A stretch of 64,000 nt of DNA from Dehalobacter sp. DCM (GCF_024972775.1 NZ_CP092282.1:1915001-1979000), one strand, 5' to 3'. Shown: positions 44,413-53,479, numbered from the stretch's first letter. Notes: generated by a model not told the origin, from the sequence alone. Made by a program: numbers and translations.

Positions 44413-46464
44413 ATGGCAAAGGATACGAAAGGCAATCTTTTCGGATATGCCGGTAAGATTGCGCGCATCAACCTGACTACCTGCACCGTAACCGAAATTC
44501 CAACTTCCAACTATTTGCCGGATTATGTTGGCGGCCGCTGTATGGCAAATAAAATCTTTTACGATGAGGCAAAAGTCGGAGCGAAAGCATTTGACGCGGA
44601 AAATATTATAATTTTTATGACAGGTCCGACATCAGCAACGGGGATACCGACGGGCGGCAGAAGTGTTTTTACCAGTATCTCTCCCAATGCCTTGCCGGAG
44701 CAGTATTGCTGGAGTGGTCTGGGCGGATTTTTCGGCGCTGAGCTAAAGTTTGCCGGCTGGGATGGTTTTATCATTGAAGGCCGAGCCGAGGAGCCGACTT
44801 ACCTTTACATGGAAGACGGAAAAATCGAATTCAAATCGGCACGCAATCTTTGGGGCCGAAAGGTACACGAAACGCAGTTACTATTAGAAAAAATTCATGG
44901 TCACAAAGCCCAGAGCGTTGTTATCGGACCGGCTGGTGAGAACTTGGTCCGGATAGCCAGCATCACCACATGCAATGACAATGCAGCCGCTAAAGCTGGG
45001 TTTGGCGCGGTATTTGGTTCAAAGAACCTGAAAGCGGTCACTTGCCGTGGTACCGGTTCCATTATACCCGGAAATGTTGAAAAAGTTTTGCAGCTGCAAA
45101 AAACTATGGGTTATCCGGGTTATCATTTGAAGCCCGTCGTTACGGAATATTCCTTTGGTGACGGTGCCAACAAAGCCGATATCCCGGAAGGATACGGTCA
45201 GGCTTACGTTGCCTGCTCGCATGGCTGCAACCAGCACTGTAATTCCATGTATGTTGGTGTCAAGGGCGCTTTTTCTGACGAACCGATGAACCGTGTTGAA
45301 AAATGTGTCGGGAAGTATTCAACCCACTTTGTCGATGATATGCTCTGGATTCCCGCCATGTCCATCTGGACTAAGAAAAACTTCTTCCCGTCCTGTAAGA
45401 TGATGTCAGGTGAATTCCCGCCGCCGAACACGGATGATCCGGATTGGCAGTTCCTGTATGAAATGCGGCCCGGTGATACGGTAAACCATTGGGATCCGGA
45501 CTGGCATAAAGGCAATGTGATGATGGACATGTGCAATCAGTACGGGATTGACAAATGGGATGTAGTGATCTGGCTGTTCCCATGGTTGGCTATGGGTAAA
45601 AAAGAGGGCGTTTTTGACGATATTGACTTCGGGATGGACATTGATTTGAATTCCACCGAGTTTATCTATCATATCCTAGACATGATGACGTTCCGTAAGG
45701 GGTACTACGGTAATCTGCTGGCTGAAGGCATGGCGCGGGCCATCCGGAAACTGGGGAAAGAAAAGTTTGGCGATACGATTTTCCATGGCCGCTATTCTAA
45801 CATGGCAAATAAATACATTGATATACCTATCAGTAATGAAGCAGCCTGGGGGCACGCATTCCATTGGTCCGGCCGTGGATTCCAGGGTGCGAATGATATC
45901 GCTGTCTGGCTGCCAATCACGATCGAATTGATGACCCGCACCCGCGATGCTCAGACAATTACTCATCACAAGGATACCATCGAGTGGTTTAAAGCAGTGA
46001 AGGATAACATCTGCACCAATCCACTGACGGCGAAATCCATCGTCATGAATGAAAACAGTGCCGAGCTGAAGGATACGGTCATGTGTTGTGATTTCCAATT
46101 GCCGAATATGTACTGGACGACCATGGAGGCCGAGATGTTGGAAGCGGCAACCGGAGACCCATGGACCGAAGAAATGACCAAAGACCTGGCGGAACGCTCC
46201 ATGCTGCTCTGGCGCGCAATCCTCATGCGTGAATCCGGACGGTGCCGGGAGCAGGAGGTCAATGAAGTTTTCCATATTGTTCAGATCCCGGATGCCAAAG
46301 ATCAAACTGTATCTTGGGAAGATTTTAACAGCCTGGTAGACCTGTACTATGTCGAGCGCGGCTGGGACTTGAAAACGGGCTGGCCAACGCGTGAAACATG
46401 GGAAAAATACGGTCTTGGCTATGTCGCAGAGGCGATGGGGGATTTGAATAAGCTGCCGGTTTAG
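44413..46464 (+). CDS. Aldehyde:ferredoxin oxidoreductase family tungsten enzyme
   Basis: 683 aa. N-terminal AOR barrel (YAGKIARINLTTC; PDYVGGRCMANKIFYDEA; FMTGPTSATGIPTGGRSVF; GFFGAELKFAGWDGFIIEG) binds the bis-pyranopterin tungsten cofactor. The 4Fe-4S motif is C268-x3-C272-x3-C276 instead of the usual C-x2-C-x3-C, with a later ligand probably in DTVMCCDF. Family reactions include aldehyde oxidation/acid reduction and, in BamB, benzoyl-CoA ring reduction. With its ferredoxin and FdhD nearby it forms a redox module. I cannot choose between aldehyde and aromatic ring chemistry from sequence. Confidence 0.88.
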   Translation: MAKDTKGNLFGYAGKIARINLTTCTVTEIPTSNYLPDYVGGRCMANKIFYDEAKVGAKAFDAENIIIFMTGPTSATGIPTGGRSVFTSISPNALPEQYCWSGLGGFFGAELKFAGWDGFIIEGRAEEPTYLYMEDGKIEFKSARNLWGRKVHETQLLLEKIHGHKAQSVVIGPAGENLVRIASITTCNDNAAAKAGFGAVFGSKNLKAVTCRGTGSIIPGNVEKVLQLQKTMGYPGYHLKPVVTEYSFGDGANKADIPEGYGQAYVACSHGCNQHCNSMYVGVKGAFSDEPMNRVEKCVGKYSTHFVDDMLWIPAMSIWTKKNFFPSCKMMSGEFPPPNTDDPDWQFLYEMRPGDTVNHWDPDWHKGNVMMDMCNQYGIDKWDVVIWLFPWLAMGKKEGVFDDIDFGMDIDLNSTEFIYHILDMMTFRKGYYGNLLAEGMARAIRKLGKEKFGDTIFHGRYSNMANKYIDIPISNEAAWGHAFHWSGRGFQGANDIAVWLPITIELMTRTRDAQTITHHKDTIEWFKAVKDNICTNPLTAKSIVMNENSAELKDTVMCCDFQLPNMYWTTMEAEMLEAATGDPWTEEMTKDLAERSMLLWRAILMRESGRCREQEVNEVFHIVQIPDAKDQTVSWEDFNSLVDLYYVERGWDLKTGWPTRETWEKYGLGYVAEAMGDLNKLPV

Positions 46465-46570
46465 TTAATCCCTGTGAAAGATTTCTATTAATCTCATGAT
46501 CCACTGACGTTAGGAACATACTCTAGGTTATCCGGTAATGTGTAAAAAAACGATAAGGGAGGTTACGGCG

Positions 46571-46858
46571 ATGTTTCAACATATTTTGGTCGTCAAGATC
46601 AAGGAGGGAGCCCTTGATTCCATTATCAAAGCTGCTAATATAGCAGCTGAAGCAACGAGAAAAGAACCCGGCAATATTTTTTATAACCTGCTTCAGCCTG
46701 TCGAAGCTGCAGATACCGTGATTTTTGTAGAAGGCTGGGAGAACGAATCAGACTTTTTAGTCCATGTGAATGGCGCAGCCTGCCAAAAATTCGGTGAAAC
46801 AATGGATCCGGCCGTAGCCGGTGTACCTCAGGCCTATGCCTGTCGCGTTCTTGCCTAG
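46571..46858 (+). CDS. Antibiotic biosynthesis monooxygenase (ABM) domain protein
   Basis: About 95 aa. Pattern matches YgiN-like dimeric ferredoxin-fold proteins (HILVVKIKEGALDSIIKAAN; EPGNIFYNLLQP; FVEGWENESDFLVHVNG). ATG at 46571 follows GGGAGG; an earlier in-frame ATG has no site. Such proteins act on quinols or polyphenols, or serve as small isomerase-like or heme/ligand-binding proteins; in an anaerobe oxygenase activity is unlikely. Between AOR and FdhD genes. Confidence 0.8.
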   Translation: MFQHILVVKIKEGALDSIIKAANIAAEATRKEPGNIFYNLLQPVEAADTVIFVEGWENESDFLVHVNGAACQKFGETMDPAVAGVPQAYACRVLA

Positions 46859-46892
46859 TAAATCATTGCTTGTACGTTATATTCAAAATCAT

Positions 46893-46935
46893 AAGTGAAA
46901 TCTACTTTGTCTTATGAGTAAAGTAGATTTCACTT
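46893..46935. repeat. Perfect 16-base inverted repeat
   Basis: AAGTGAAATCTACTTT (46893-46908) and its exact complement (46920-46935) flank an 11-base loop. It lies 34 bases after the ABM gene and 33 before FdhD. It resembles the hairpin at 23567 in having a long A/T-rich stem without a T-run. Terminator, processing site or operator are all possible. Confidence 0.6.
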
Positions 46936-46968
46936 GAAGATGTCAAAAATCAGAAGGTGATTGATTCA

Positions 46969-47742
46969 ATGTCATCCAGCATAAATGCACGCGCATTCTG
47001 CAAATATCGTGGTGGCAAATGGGAGGTCTATACCGTTTGTCCGCCTGCTGAAATACTCCTGACAATCGTGGTGAACAGCAAGGAGTTGATTTCGATTGTT
47101 TGTAGTCCGGATAATATGGAGCAACTGACAATCGGATTTCTCTATAATGAGGGAGTTATCACGTCTATCGATGAGATTAAATCATTGGAGGTAGATACAG
47201 TAAACTGTGTTGCCTGCGTGATGCTGACGAAGGAACAGTTCCCGAAGCCCCATAAACTGATTCTGACACCGGGATTTGGGGGCGGCATTATTTTCAGCCA
47301 GGAAAAGATGCGGAAGGACATAGAAATGTTTCTGAATATTCATCCTGAACGGCTCTGTTTCTTGATGGAAGAGATGAAAAATAACGCGGTGCATTATAAG
47401 CGGAGCGGCGGAATCCATGCCAGTGCCGTCTGTGATGATCAGGGGATTGTGATTCAGGCCGAAGATGTCGGACGTCATAATACCATGGATAAAGTGATGG
47501 GTGAGGCACTCATGAAAAAGATCTCGCTTCAGGGAAAATTAATGCTCACCACCGGCAGAATTTCATCGGAAATGATTCTTAAAGCATCGAACATGGGCAT
47601 ACCCATCATGGCATCGCTTTCTTCACCGACGACAAAAGCTGTCGATCTTGCGCGAAAAACCGGAATAGGTTTAGCCGGATATGTCCAAAAAGATCAATTC
47701 ATTGCCTATGCAAACGCGGATCATTTTAAAGATGGTGACTAG
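46969..47742 (+). CDS. fdhD: FdhD-family sulfur carrier for Mo/W enzyme maturation
   Basis: About 257 aa. FdhD moves sulfur from a cysteine desulfurase to the molybdenum cofactor so that bis-MGD enzymes become active. Recognisable parts: LTIGFLYNEGVI, HYKRSGGIHASAV, EDVGRHNTMDKV and TTGRISSEMI. The mobile-loop cysteines (CxxC in E. coli FdhD) are absent: the aligned stretch reads TPGFGGG. A separate CVAC pair occurs about 20 residues earlier. ATG at 46969 follows AGAAGGTGAT. Its placement among six molybdopterin genes supports a dedicated maturation role, possibly by a modified mechanism. Confidence 0.85.
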   Translation: MSSSINARAFCKYRGGKWEVYTVCPPAEILLTIVVNSKELISIVCSPDNMEQLTIGFLYNEGVITSIDEIKSLEVDTVNCVACVMLTKEQFPKPHKLILTPGFGGGIIFSQEKMRKDIEMFLNIHPERLCFLMEEMKNNAVHYKRSGGIHASAVCDDQGIVIQAEDVGRHNTMDKVMGEALMKKISLQGKLMLTTGRISSEMILKASNMGIPIMASLSSPTTKAVDLARKTGIGLAGYVQKDQFIAYANADHFKDGD

Positions 47743-47826
47743 ACTACCATCGCTAAGAGATGTCCCAGTCGTGAGTTAATAATTATTATTTTATGCAGAT
47801 CCCATGTGATATGTGAATCGATTCGA

Positions 47827-47886
47827 ATATTTCGAAAAACGAAATAGTGTTGCATACAGCCAATGAAACATCGTGATTCTCATTGG
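47827..47886 (+). promoter_or_regulatory. Conserved element plus dyad, candidate activator sites
   Basis: 47827-47860 matches the block at 36738 (28 of 34 bases) and here contains the perfect dyad TTTCG-AAAAA-CGAAA (47830-47844). Directly after it, CCAATGA (47860-47866) and TCATTGG (47880-47886) form a second inverted repeat. Both lie 95-155 bases upstream of the -24/-12 promoter, the range used by enhancer-binding proteins. Confidence 0.6.
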
Positions 47887-47980
47887 AAAATTCAAAAAAC
47901 AAAAACGTCACCATCAGCCATACAGAACCTAAATAGGTTAAGAATGCGCATCTTCTCATTCTTAAGAAAGAAAATACTGT

Positions 47981-47996
47981 TGGCATAGTCCATGCA
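47981..47996 (+). promoter_or_regulatory. Sigma-54 (-24/-12) promoter for MFS gene
   Basis: TGGCATAGTCCATGCA with GG and GC at 10-base spacing, about 200 bases upstream of the MFS start at 48200. Confidence 0.78.
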
Positions 47997-48199
47997 TATT
48001 TGACTAATAGATCTGTCCGATATGTTAAGGATTTCACGTTGCAATTAAGTTTGAAGGTGAAAGGAGGGTAGTATTTTTTAAGGACCTCTGTGAGGTATGG
48101 GAAAATCGAGATATTTGTTTAAAATTACATTGGTAAGTTAATAAGGCTCTTTTCGGTACTAATGTCATATCTGAGTAAAATTTTAAAAGAGGTGTAGGG

Positions 48200-49402
48200 A
48201 TGAAAGAAACTAACAAGAACATTCTAAAACTCGCCATTGTCTGTATTGCTATGCAAGATTCCGGCAATGGTGCCACATCGCCCGCGATCGGCACAATTAT
48301 GGCCGCTATGCCGGATGTTCCTGCGTACTTGGTTCAAGCAATTGCCACCGTACCATCTCTCTTACTCGCACTCACCCCGCTTTTATATGCTAAATTGGTT
48401 GACTTAGGCGTCAGAAAACGGACTATTTTGTATTGGGGTGCTGTAACCTTTGTCATTGGCGGCGTAGGCCCGTTCTTTCTGCACAGCAGTATCTGGATTA
48501 TCTTACTTTTCCGGGCGATCACCGGATTCGGCTGCGGTTTCTGCATGACCTTGTCCACGGACTTGGTAATTGACTACTTTGAAGGCGATGAACGTAATAC
48601 AATGCAGGGTTTTGTTTCTGCGATCGTCGGTATCAGTGGTGTCATGTTCCAAATGTTGGGTGGATATCTTGCCGGTATCCGTTGGGATTACACCTTCTTG
48701 GCTTATTTCGTTGCTATAATCTTCCTCACGATTGCGATCATCTTCTTAAAAGAGCCTGACCGTAAGGCTAAAATTGCTGCCCAAGAGGGGATCACGGACA
48801 TTAAACAACGCGCGCGGCTGACGGGACCGGCCTATTTGGTCGCTTTCGTCTTTGCGCTCTATTTCTTTTTCTGGTTTGTCATTCCCACCAATGGAGCGAT
48901 GGTTTTGATCATGGACGGAATGGCAACACCGGCCCAAATCGGCGGAGTTTTCTCCCTGATCACAGCTTCTTCCTTCCTGGTCTCCGTCACCTTTGGTATT
49001 GTCTATAAGAAAATCAAGTTCAACTTTTACTGGATCTCGTATGTCCTTGGTGCAGCCGGACTGTATCTGATGTATGTGACTCATTCCTTGTCGATGTTCT
49101 CACTCGGGATCGTGTTATTCGGTCTCAGCTTGGGGGCACAAGTACCGGTCACCATCACCAAGGTCACCCAACTTGTTCCTTATTCGGCCGGCGCAGCAGC
49201 CATCGCTCTCTGTTATGCAGCGATGGGTATCGGTGGCTTCGTTCAACCGTTTATTTTTAAGTTCTTCGGGCCTTTTGCCATTGGCAGACCGACATTCCTT
49301 TTATCTGCAATCGCCTTTATCGTCTTAGGCGTAATTATGGTGGTTGTCAACAAAGTAACGCCGACGAAAAATGTGTCAACAGAGAATGTAGCCGCTAAAT
49401 AA
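48200..49402 (+). CDS. MFS transporter
   Basis: 400 aa with about 12 transmembrane segments. The N-terminal AMQDSGNGATSPAIGTIMAA segment and loop AKLVDLGVRKRTILYWG place it with the MFS protein at 51740 (LGLQDIGSGAASPALADIM). It is under a sigma-54 promoter with upstream elements shared with the Mo operon at 36969, so it probably imports a substrate of those enzymes. A relic of a closely similar C-terminus lies at 8878-8996. Confidence 0.88.
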   Translation: MKETNKNILKLAIVCIAMQDSGNGATSPAIGTIMAAMPDVPAYLVQAIATVPSLLLALTPLLYAKLVDLGVRKRTILYWGAVTFVIGGVGPFFLHSSIWIILLFRAITGFGCGFCMTLSTDLVIDYFEGDERNTMQGFVSAIVGISGVMFQMLGGYLAGIRWDYTFLAYFVAIIFLTIAIIFLKEPDRKAKIAAQEGITDIKQRARLTGPAYLVAFVFALYFFFWFVIPTNGAMVLIMDGMATPAQIGGVFSLITASSFLVSVTFGIVYKKIKFNFYWISYVLGAAGLYLMYVTHSLSMFSLGIVLFGLSLGAQVPVTITKVTQLVPYSAGAAAIALCYAAMGIGGFVQPFIFKFFGPFAIGRPTFLLSAIAFIVLGVIMVVVNKVTPTKNVSTENVAAK

Positions 49403-49510
49403 TCGTAAGACAAAATTTTAAGTTATAAGGTAAGCCATAAAATAACATACAAGTACTTGAAATGCCTTTGAATTCTGATTATTAACCTAAATATTCATTG
49501 CTCTCCCTTA

Positions 49511-49577
49511 TAGCAGCACACGCCTTTTGCATCAATTACCGTTGGGCAGGAGTAAAATGCGGGTGCTGCTATTTTTT
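49511..49577 (+). terminator. Rho-independent terminator
   Basis: TAGCAGCAC (49511-49519) pairs with GTGCTGCTA (49563-49571), followed by six T residues. The 43-base loop is long, but the T-run is clear. It separates two MFS genes. Confidence 0.65.
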
Positions 49578-49634
49578 CGATTCGCAGTCATGATGCAAAC
49601 AATTAACTTAAGATTTTATTAGGGAGGAAACCTT

Positions 49635-50813
49635 TTGAATAATCAACATCAGATGAACGTGTCTATTCTTTCTATCTTTTTTTTAATTATGGCGCCAGCC
49701 CTGTTGATCCCGGCGATGCAGAGTATGTCGATCGCTTTTCCGGGGGTGCCGTTCAGTACAATTTTGCTATCCCAGACATTGCCCTGCCTCATATTGATAC
49801 CCACCGCTATTATTGCGGGAGCATTAGCCGGGACAATAATCAAATATAAATCTTTGATCGTTGCGGGAATTGTCTTATTTATTATCGGCGGTATTTTTCC
49901 GTACTTTTTGAAAGATTTCACTTCAATCCTGTTATCAAGAGCTGTATTTGGCATTGGCATCGGAATGATCTCCCCGATGGGCAATGCGTTGGTGCTCAAG
50001 TTATATCGAGATAAAGCACAAGTTAGTTTGCTGGGGCTTGGCAATGTTTTCATGATGATTGGAGGAATCGTCATGCAACTGCTGGGCGGAATTCTATGCG
50101 CGATCGGCTGGCGTTATACCTTTCTTGTCCATCTTGTCGCCATCGTACCGCTCTTCTTTGTCTTGTTTTACTTACCGGAACCGAAGAAGGATAACCGCCG
50201 GAGCAGGGAAAAAGTCAGACTGCCGAAAGCAGTTTATGGTTATACGTTACTGTTTGGTGTCGTTGTCATGCTGGATTATACGATGGTACTGAACATATCG
50301 TCGATCATCGCCGATCGCCAATTAGGGACACCGGCTGTCGCAGGTTTTGTCTTGGCCATGATCACCTTCGGCGGGATGATGGCAGGAATGGCTTTTAGTA
50401 AGGTCTATCAATTCGTATCCCGGTTTACAATCGCACTCGGGATCCTCCTCGTTGCTGCAGGGGTCGGGATCGCGGATTTTTCCGGAAACATTATTTTGTT
50501 GACGCTGGGTGCCATACTTACCGGTATGGGTTTTACAACCATATTACCGGCGATTACGATCGAAATCGGCATAATCGCTCCGCCGGCTGTCGTTGGCATT
50601 GCCTCCGGCATCCTGACTGCATTATTAAACGGCGGTATGTTCTTTTCTCCGTTTTTTGTTAATATCGTGCAATCGGTTACCAAACAGAACAACGTCTGGT
50701 TTCCGATCTTAATCGCAGCAATTCTGCTGGCGGTGGGCGGAATCTTCTTTATCCTGTTTCAGTTAAGAAAACAGGGCACCGTAAAGGAAATACATAATTT
50801 AATGAAGGAGTAA
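49635..50813 (+). CDS. MFS transporter
   Basis: 392 aa, about 12 hydrophobic segments, with the paired-glycine motif GIGIGMISPMGNALV in helix 4. TTG start at 49635, 7 bases after AGGGAGG. It is followed 6 bases later by the metallo-beta-lactamase-fold gene at 50820, suggesting coupled uptake and hydrolysis. More distant from the other four MFS proteins in the window. Confidence 0.85.
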   Translation: MNNQHQMNVSILSIFFLIMAPALLIPAMQSMSIAFPGVPFSTILLSQTLPCLILIPTAIIAGALAGTIIKYKSLIVAGIVLFIIGGIFPYFLKDFTSILLSRAVFGIGIGMISPMGNALVLKLYRDKAQVSLLGLGNVFMMIGGIVMQLLGGILCAIGWRYTFLVHLVAIVPLFFVLFYLPEPKKDNRRSREKVRLPKAVYGYTLLFGVVVMLDYTMVLNISSIIADRQLGTPAVAGFVLAMITFGGMMAGMAFSKVYQFVSRFTIALGILLVAAGVGIADFSGNIILLTLGAILTGMGFTTILPAITIEIGIIAPPAVVGIASGILTALLNGGMFFSPFFVNIVQSVTKQNNVWFPILIAAILLAVGGIFFILFQLRKQGTVKEIHNLMKE

Positions 50814-50819
50814 AATGTC

Positions 50820-51617
50820 ATGAAACTCTATGTATTGAACAATGGCTGGATTGACGGAAATGAAAACGAAATCTATGACAATTTGAATGAAACGGGTAGT
50901 GATAATGTATCGGCAAAATGGAACAGAATACCGATCTATGCTGTCTTAATCGACCATCCTGCCGGGAAGATCATCTATGACTTGGGGTGCCATCCTGATG
51001 CAATGCATGGCTATTGGTGTAAGAACCTTACCAGTAAGACCCGCTATGGTTATGATGAATCAAACCTCTTGACTCATCAGCTTGCTTTGACAGGGACGAA
51101 AGTAGAAGATATCAAAACAGTCGTCCTTTCCCATCTGCATCCGGATCATACCGGGAACCTGTACCTTTTCGAACATGCGGATATTTATGTTCCGCGTGAG
51201 GATTTTATTCATGCTCTGATGAGTGTTCACGCTTGCAAAGATCCTGCAGCTCATGGTCTCTACGTTAAAGCCTCATTGGAAGTACCGGTTAAACAGTATC
51301 ATTTAATTGATCATGATATAGAACTGCTGCCGGGGATTGAGCTTGTGACATTACCAGGGCATACGCCGGGATTATTAGGATTGATCGTGCACCTGCCCAA
51401 AGAGGGGACGTTGGTTTTTCCCCAGGATGCTATTAATGATCGCCGGGTTTATGGTCCGCCCGCCCAGGAACCGGGATTGGCATATGATAAAACGGACTAT
51501 AGCCATTCTGTAGAAAAAGTCCGCGATTTAGCACAAAAATATAAGGCCCGAGTGATGTTCCCTCATGATTGGGAGTTTTTCCAAACAATGAAGAAAGCAC
51601 CGAATTACTATGAATAA
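50820..51617 (+). CDS. Metallo-beta-lactamase-fold hydrolase (lactonase-like)
   Basis: 265 aa. Zinc motif SHLHPDHTGN, then TLPGHTPGLLG, PQDAIND and FPHDW supply the remaining ligands. It belongs to the same broad group as the protein at 20085 but is diverged. It would hydrolyse a lactone or similar cyclic ester in the cytoplasm. Operonic with the MFS transporter upstream. Confidence 0.85.
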   Translation: MKLYVLNNGWIDGNENEIYDNLNETGSDNVSAKWNRIPIYAVLIDHPAGKIIYDLGCHPDAMHGYWCKNLTSKTRYGYDESNLLTHQLALTGTKVEDIKTVVLSHLHPDHTGNLYLFEHADIYVPREDFIHALMSVHACKDPAAHGLYVKASLEVPVKQYHLIDHDIELLPGIELVTLPGHTPGLLGLIVHLPKEGTLVFPQDAINDRRVYGPPAQEPGLAYDKTDYSHSVEKVRDLAQKYKARVMFPHDWEFFQTMKKAPNYYE

Positions 51618-51651
51618 TACTCAGTCTAACCTATGTTTTCTTTCATTTCTG

Positions 51652-51702
51652 GAGCTATCTTAGAACTGGATACTATCCAGGTTAACAGTTTTAAGATAGC
51701 TC
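51652..51702. terminator. Bidirectional hairpin terminator
   Basis: GAGCTATCTTA (51652-51662) pairs with TAAGATAGCTC (51692-51702), and the loop contains a second perfect stem CTGGATA/TATCCAG. Placed between convergent genes. Confidence 0.7.
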
Positions 51703-51739
51703 ACATTTAATAAGGTAGAGGTTATACAGTCTTTTGTGT

Positions 51740-52942
51740 TTATAAGGTTTCTAAACCTACAGGTTTATTTTTAGTCATAATATTTGAAATTAGAAAACCG
51801 ATAGCAAAGACGACAAATAATCCTGCTGTTATTGCAATTGGAGGCCTACCTATAGGTAAGTCTGCTACCTTAAGAATAAATGAATAAATAAAAGGTTGTA
51901 CAAAATTGCCGATACCCTGACAACTTATCAGAATAGCGTTTGCAACTGCAAGTCTCGCAGGTGGCGCAATTTCGGGAAGTCTTGAGTAATATGAAGGCAT
52001 CATTGAACCTAAACCAACTCCAGCAACTATAATTGCTACATATATCATTGTTATGCTTGTTGAGAAAAAGACTAAGAAAAATCCGACTGCGCATATTGAA
52101 TAAGCATATGACAGAATATATCCCTTAATTTTTTTCTTGACTCTACCAAATATGAATGCCCCAAATACACTACCGGCTGTATACAAAGTAAACGCGATTC
52201 CTGCGTTGTTGGCATCACCTAAGTTTCCGCCAACTATCACAACAGCCAAGTTTGTTACCATTGCAAAATTGATTAGGTTGAAAATTAAGAAGCTAGCACA
52301 TGTTATATAGACTTTTGATGACAATTTTTTACTTACACTCATAGTCTCCTGCTCATCTTTGATAGACTGTTCTTGCTTCTTTTGAGGTTCGGGCAAAAAG
52401 AAAAATGTGAAGACAATTATCCATATTGGGAAGAAGTAAGCATAGAAACAATAGTGCCAATTAAAAGTTGCTAAATAACCGCCAACAAATTGGAAAAACA
52501 TACCGCCCAAACTTGCTAGAGTAACGTGATATCCCATAAGATTGTCTCTTTTTTCACCATCAAAGTAATCTGATACAAGTCCTAGAGACAAAGGTAAAGT
52601 TATACCAACACCGGCACCTAGCAAGGCACGGCAAACTAAAATTAAAGGGATACTATTTAGAAAGGCTGGGAGTACGCCACCAACAATAAATAAGCTAAGT
52701 CCGATAAACATAAGAGTTCTTTTTCTCATGTATTGGACTAATTTACTATAAAGAGGTGCAACAAAAACAGGAATAAGCGCCGGAAGAGAAGCAATATTCA
52801 TAATAACAGTCGGATCAACACTAGGGAAGGCTTTCATGATATCTGCCAAAGCCGGTGAAGCAGCGCCAGAACCAATATCCTGCAAGCCTAGAGACAAAAT
52901 AGCAATTGTAACAAGGGTCATATTAACAGTCTTTTTAGTCAT
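51740..52942 (-). CDS. MFS transporter
   Basis: 400 aa, 12 predicted membrane segments, GGGAGG ribosome site. Related to the transporter at 48200. The gene and the two that precede it in transcription (53078, 53541) have visibly more A/T-rich codons than the Mo operons, so this three-gene block may have a separate origin. Likely takes up or exports the substrate of the OYE-type enzyme encoded upstream on the same strand. Confidence 0.87.
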   Translation of the reverse strand: MTKKTVNMTLVTIAILSLGLQDIGSGAASPALADIMKAFPSVDPTVIMNIASLPALIPVFVAPLYSKLVQYMRKRTLMFIGLSLFIVGGVLPAFLNSIPLILVCRALLGAGVGITLPLSLGLVSDYFDGEKRDNLMGYHVTLASLGGMFFQFVGGYLATFNWHYCFYAYFFPIWIIVFTFFFLPEPQKKQEQSIKDEQETMSVSKKLSSKVYITCASFLIFNLINFAMVTNLAVVIVGGNLGDANNAGIAFTLYTAGSVFGAFIFGRVKKKIKGYILSYAYSICAVGFFLVFFSTSITMIYVAIIVAGVGLGSMMPSYYSRLPEIAPPARLAVANAILISCQGIGNFVQPFIYSFILKVADLPIGRPPIAITAGLFVVFAIGFLISNIMTKNKPVGLETL

Positions 52943-53077
52943 TATTAATCCTCCCTTTTACTATATATGGATGTTATTTCCATTTCCTTCTCATTAACTA
53001 CATTATTTTAATTGATTTTTTGGTGCTCTATATTTCACCACAACATTTCTCACTGTTTTATCACATCCCAAAATAAT

Positions 53078-53479
53078 TTAGATTCTTCCTATTTGTTTAA
53101 ATAAGAGATAGGTGTCTGCTACATCCCAATGCTCAGCAATTAATCCATCCTGAATACGGAAAATATCCACAACATCAAAACAGATCTTATTCCCTGATGC
53201 AGGCTGTCCTATCCAATCGCCGCCTGTATGAGTCCCAGTATTTGTATTCCAGGTCATAACAATATCGCCGTCAGCAATAATCTTTTTAGTGGTATATTTA
53301 AAGTCAGGTATAGAGTTAAATGTTTGTTCAAAGAAGGCTTTAAATCCTACCAGTCCTTGAGCGACATCAGCGTTATGCTGGATATAGTCATTATGCATTA
53401 TTTCATCAAGTATACTCAGATTGTGGTCATTAAAAACGGTAGCAATAAGCGTTTCAATAATTTCTTTGTTACTTTTCAA
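53078..53479 (-). CDS. SnoaL/NTF2-fold protein
   Basis: 133 aa. Typical SnoaL-like polyketide-cyclase sequence (NDHNLSILDEIMHNDYIQHN; GLVGFKAFFEQTFNSIPDF; CFDVVDIFRIQDGLIAEHWD). Start appears to be TTG after GAGGTGA. Members are cone-shaped cyclases, isomerases or binding proteins for small molecules. It sits between an OYE-type reductase gene and an MFS gene on the same strand. Confidence 0.82.
   Translation of the reverse strand: MKSNKEIIETLIATVFNDHNLSILDEIMHNDYIQHNADVAQGLVGFKAFFEQTFNSIPDFKYTTKKIIADGDIVMTWNTNTGTHTGGDWIGQPASGNKICFDVVDIFRIQDGLIAEHWDVADTYLLFKQIGRI

Larger units (their letters stand above)
47743..48199 (+). other. Long control region before MFS gene
   Basis: About 455 bases without a convincing gene. 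It contains the conserved upstream element (47827-47860), a dyad (47860-47886), the sigma-54 promoter (47981-47996) and a leader of about 190 bases with a spare AAAGGAGG near 48059-48066 that is not followed by a clear gene. Confidence 0.5.

Noticed and set aside
45676-46305. Long open frame on the minus strand opposite the AOR-family gene (209 codons)
   Set aside because: It is the antisense shadow of a conserved enzyme; similar shadow frames occur opposite most G/C-rich genes here (for example 31058-31684 and 32907-33701) and show no family motif.
47786-48037. 83-codon minus-strand open frame in the long gap before the MFS gene
   Set aside because: It covers the sigma-54 promoter and conserved element, has no convincing ribosome site or family match, and looks like chance.
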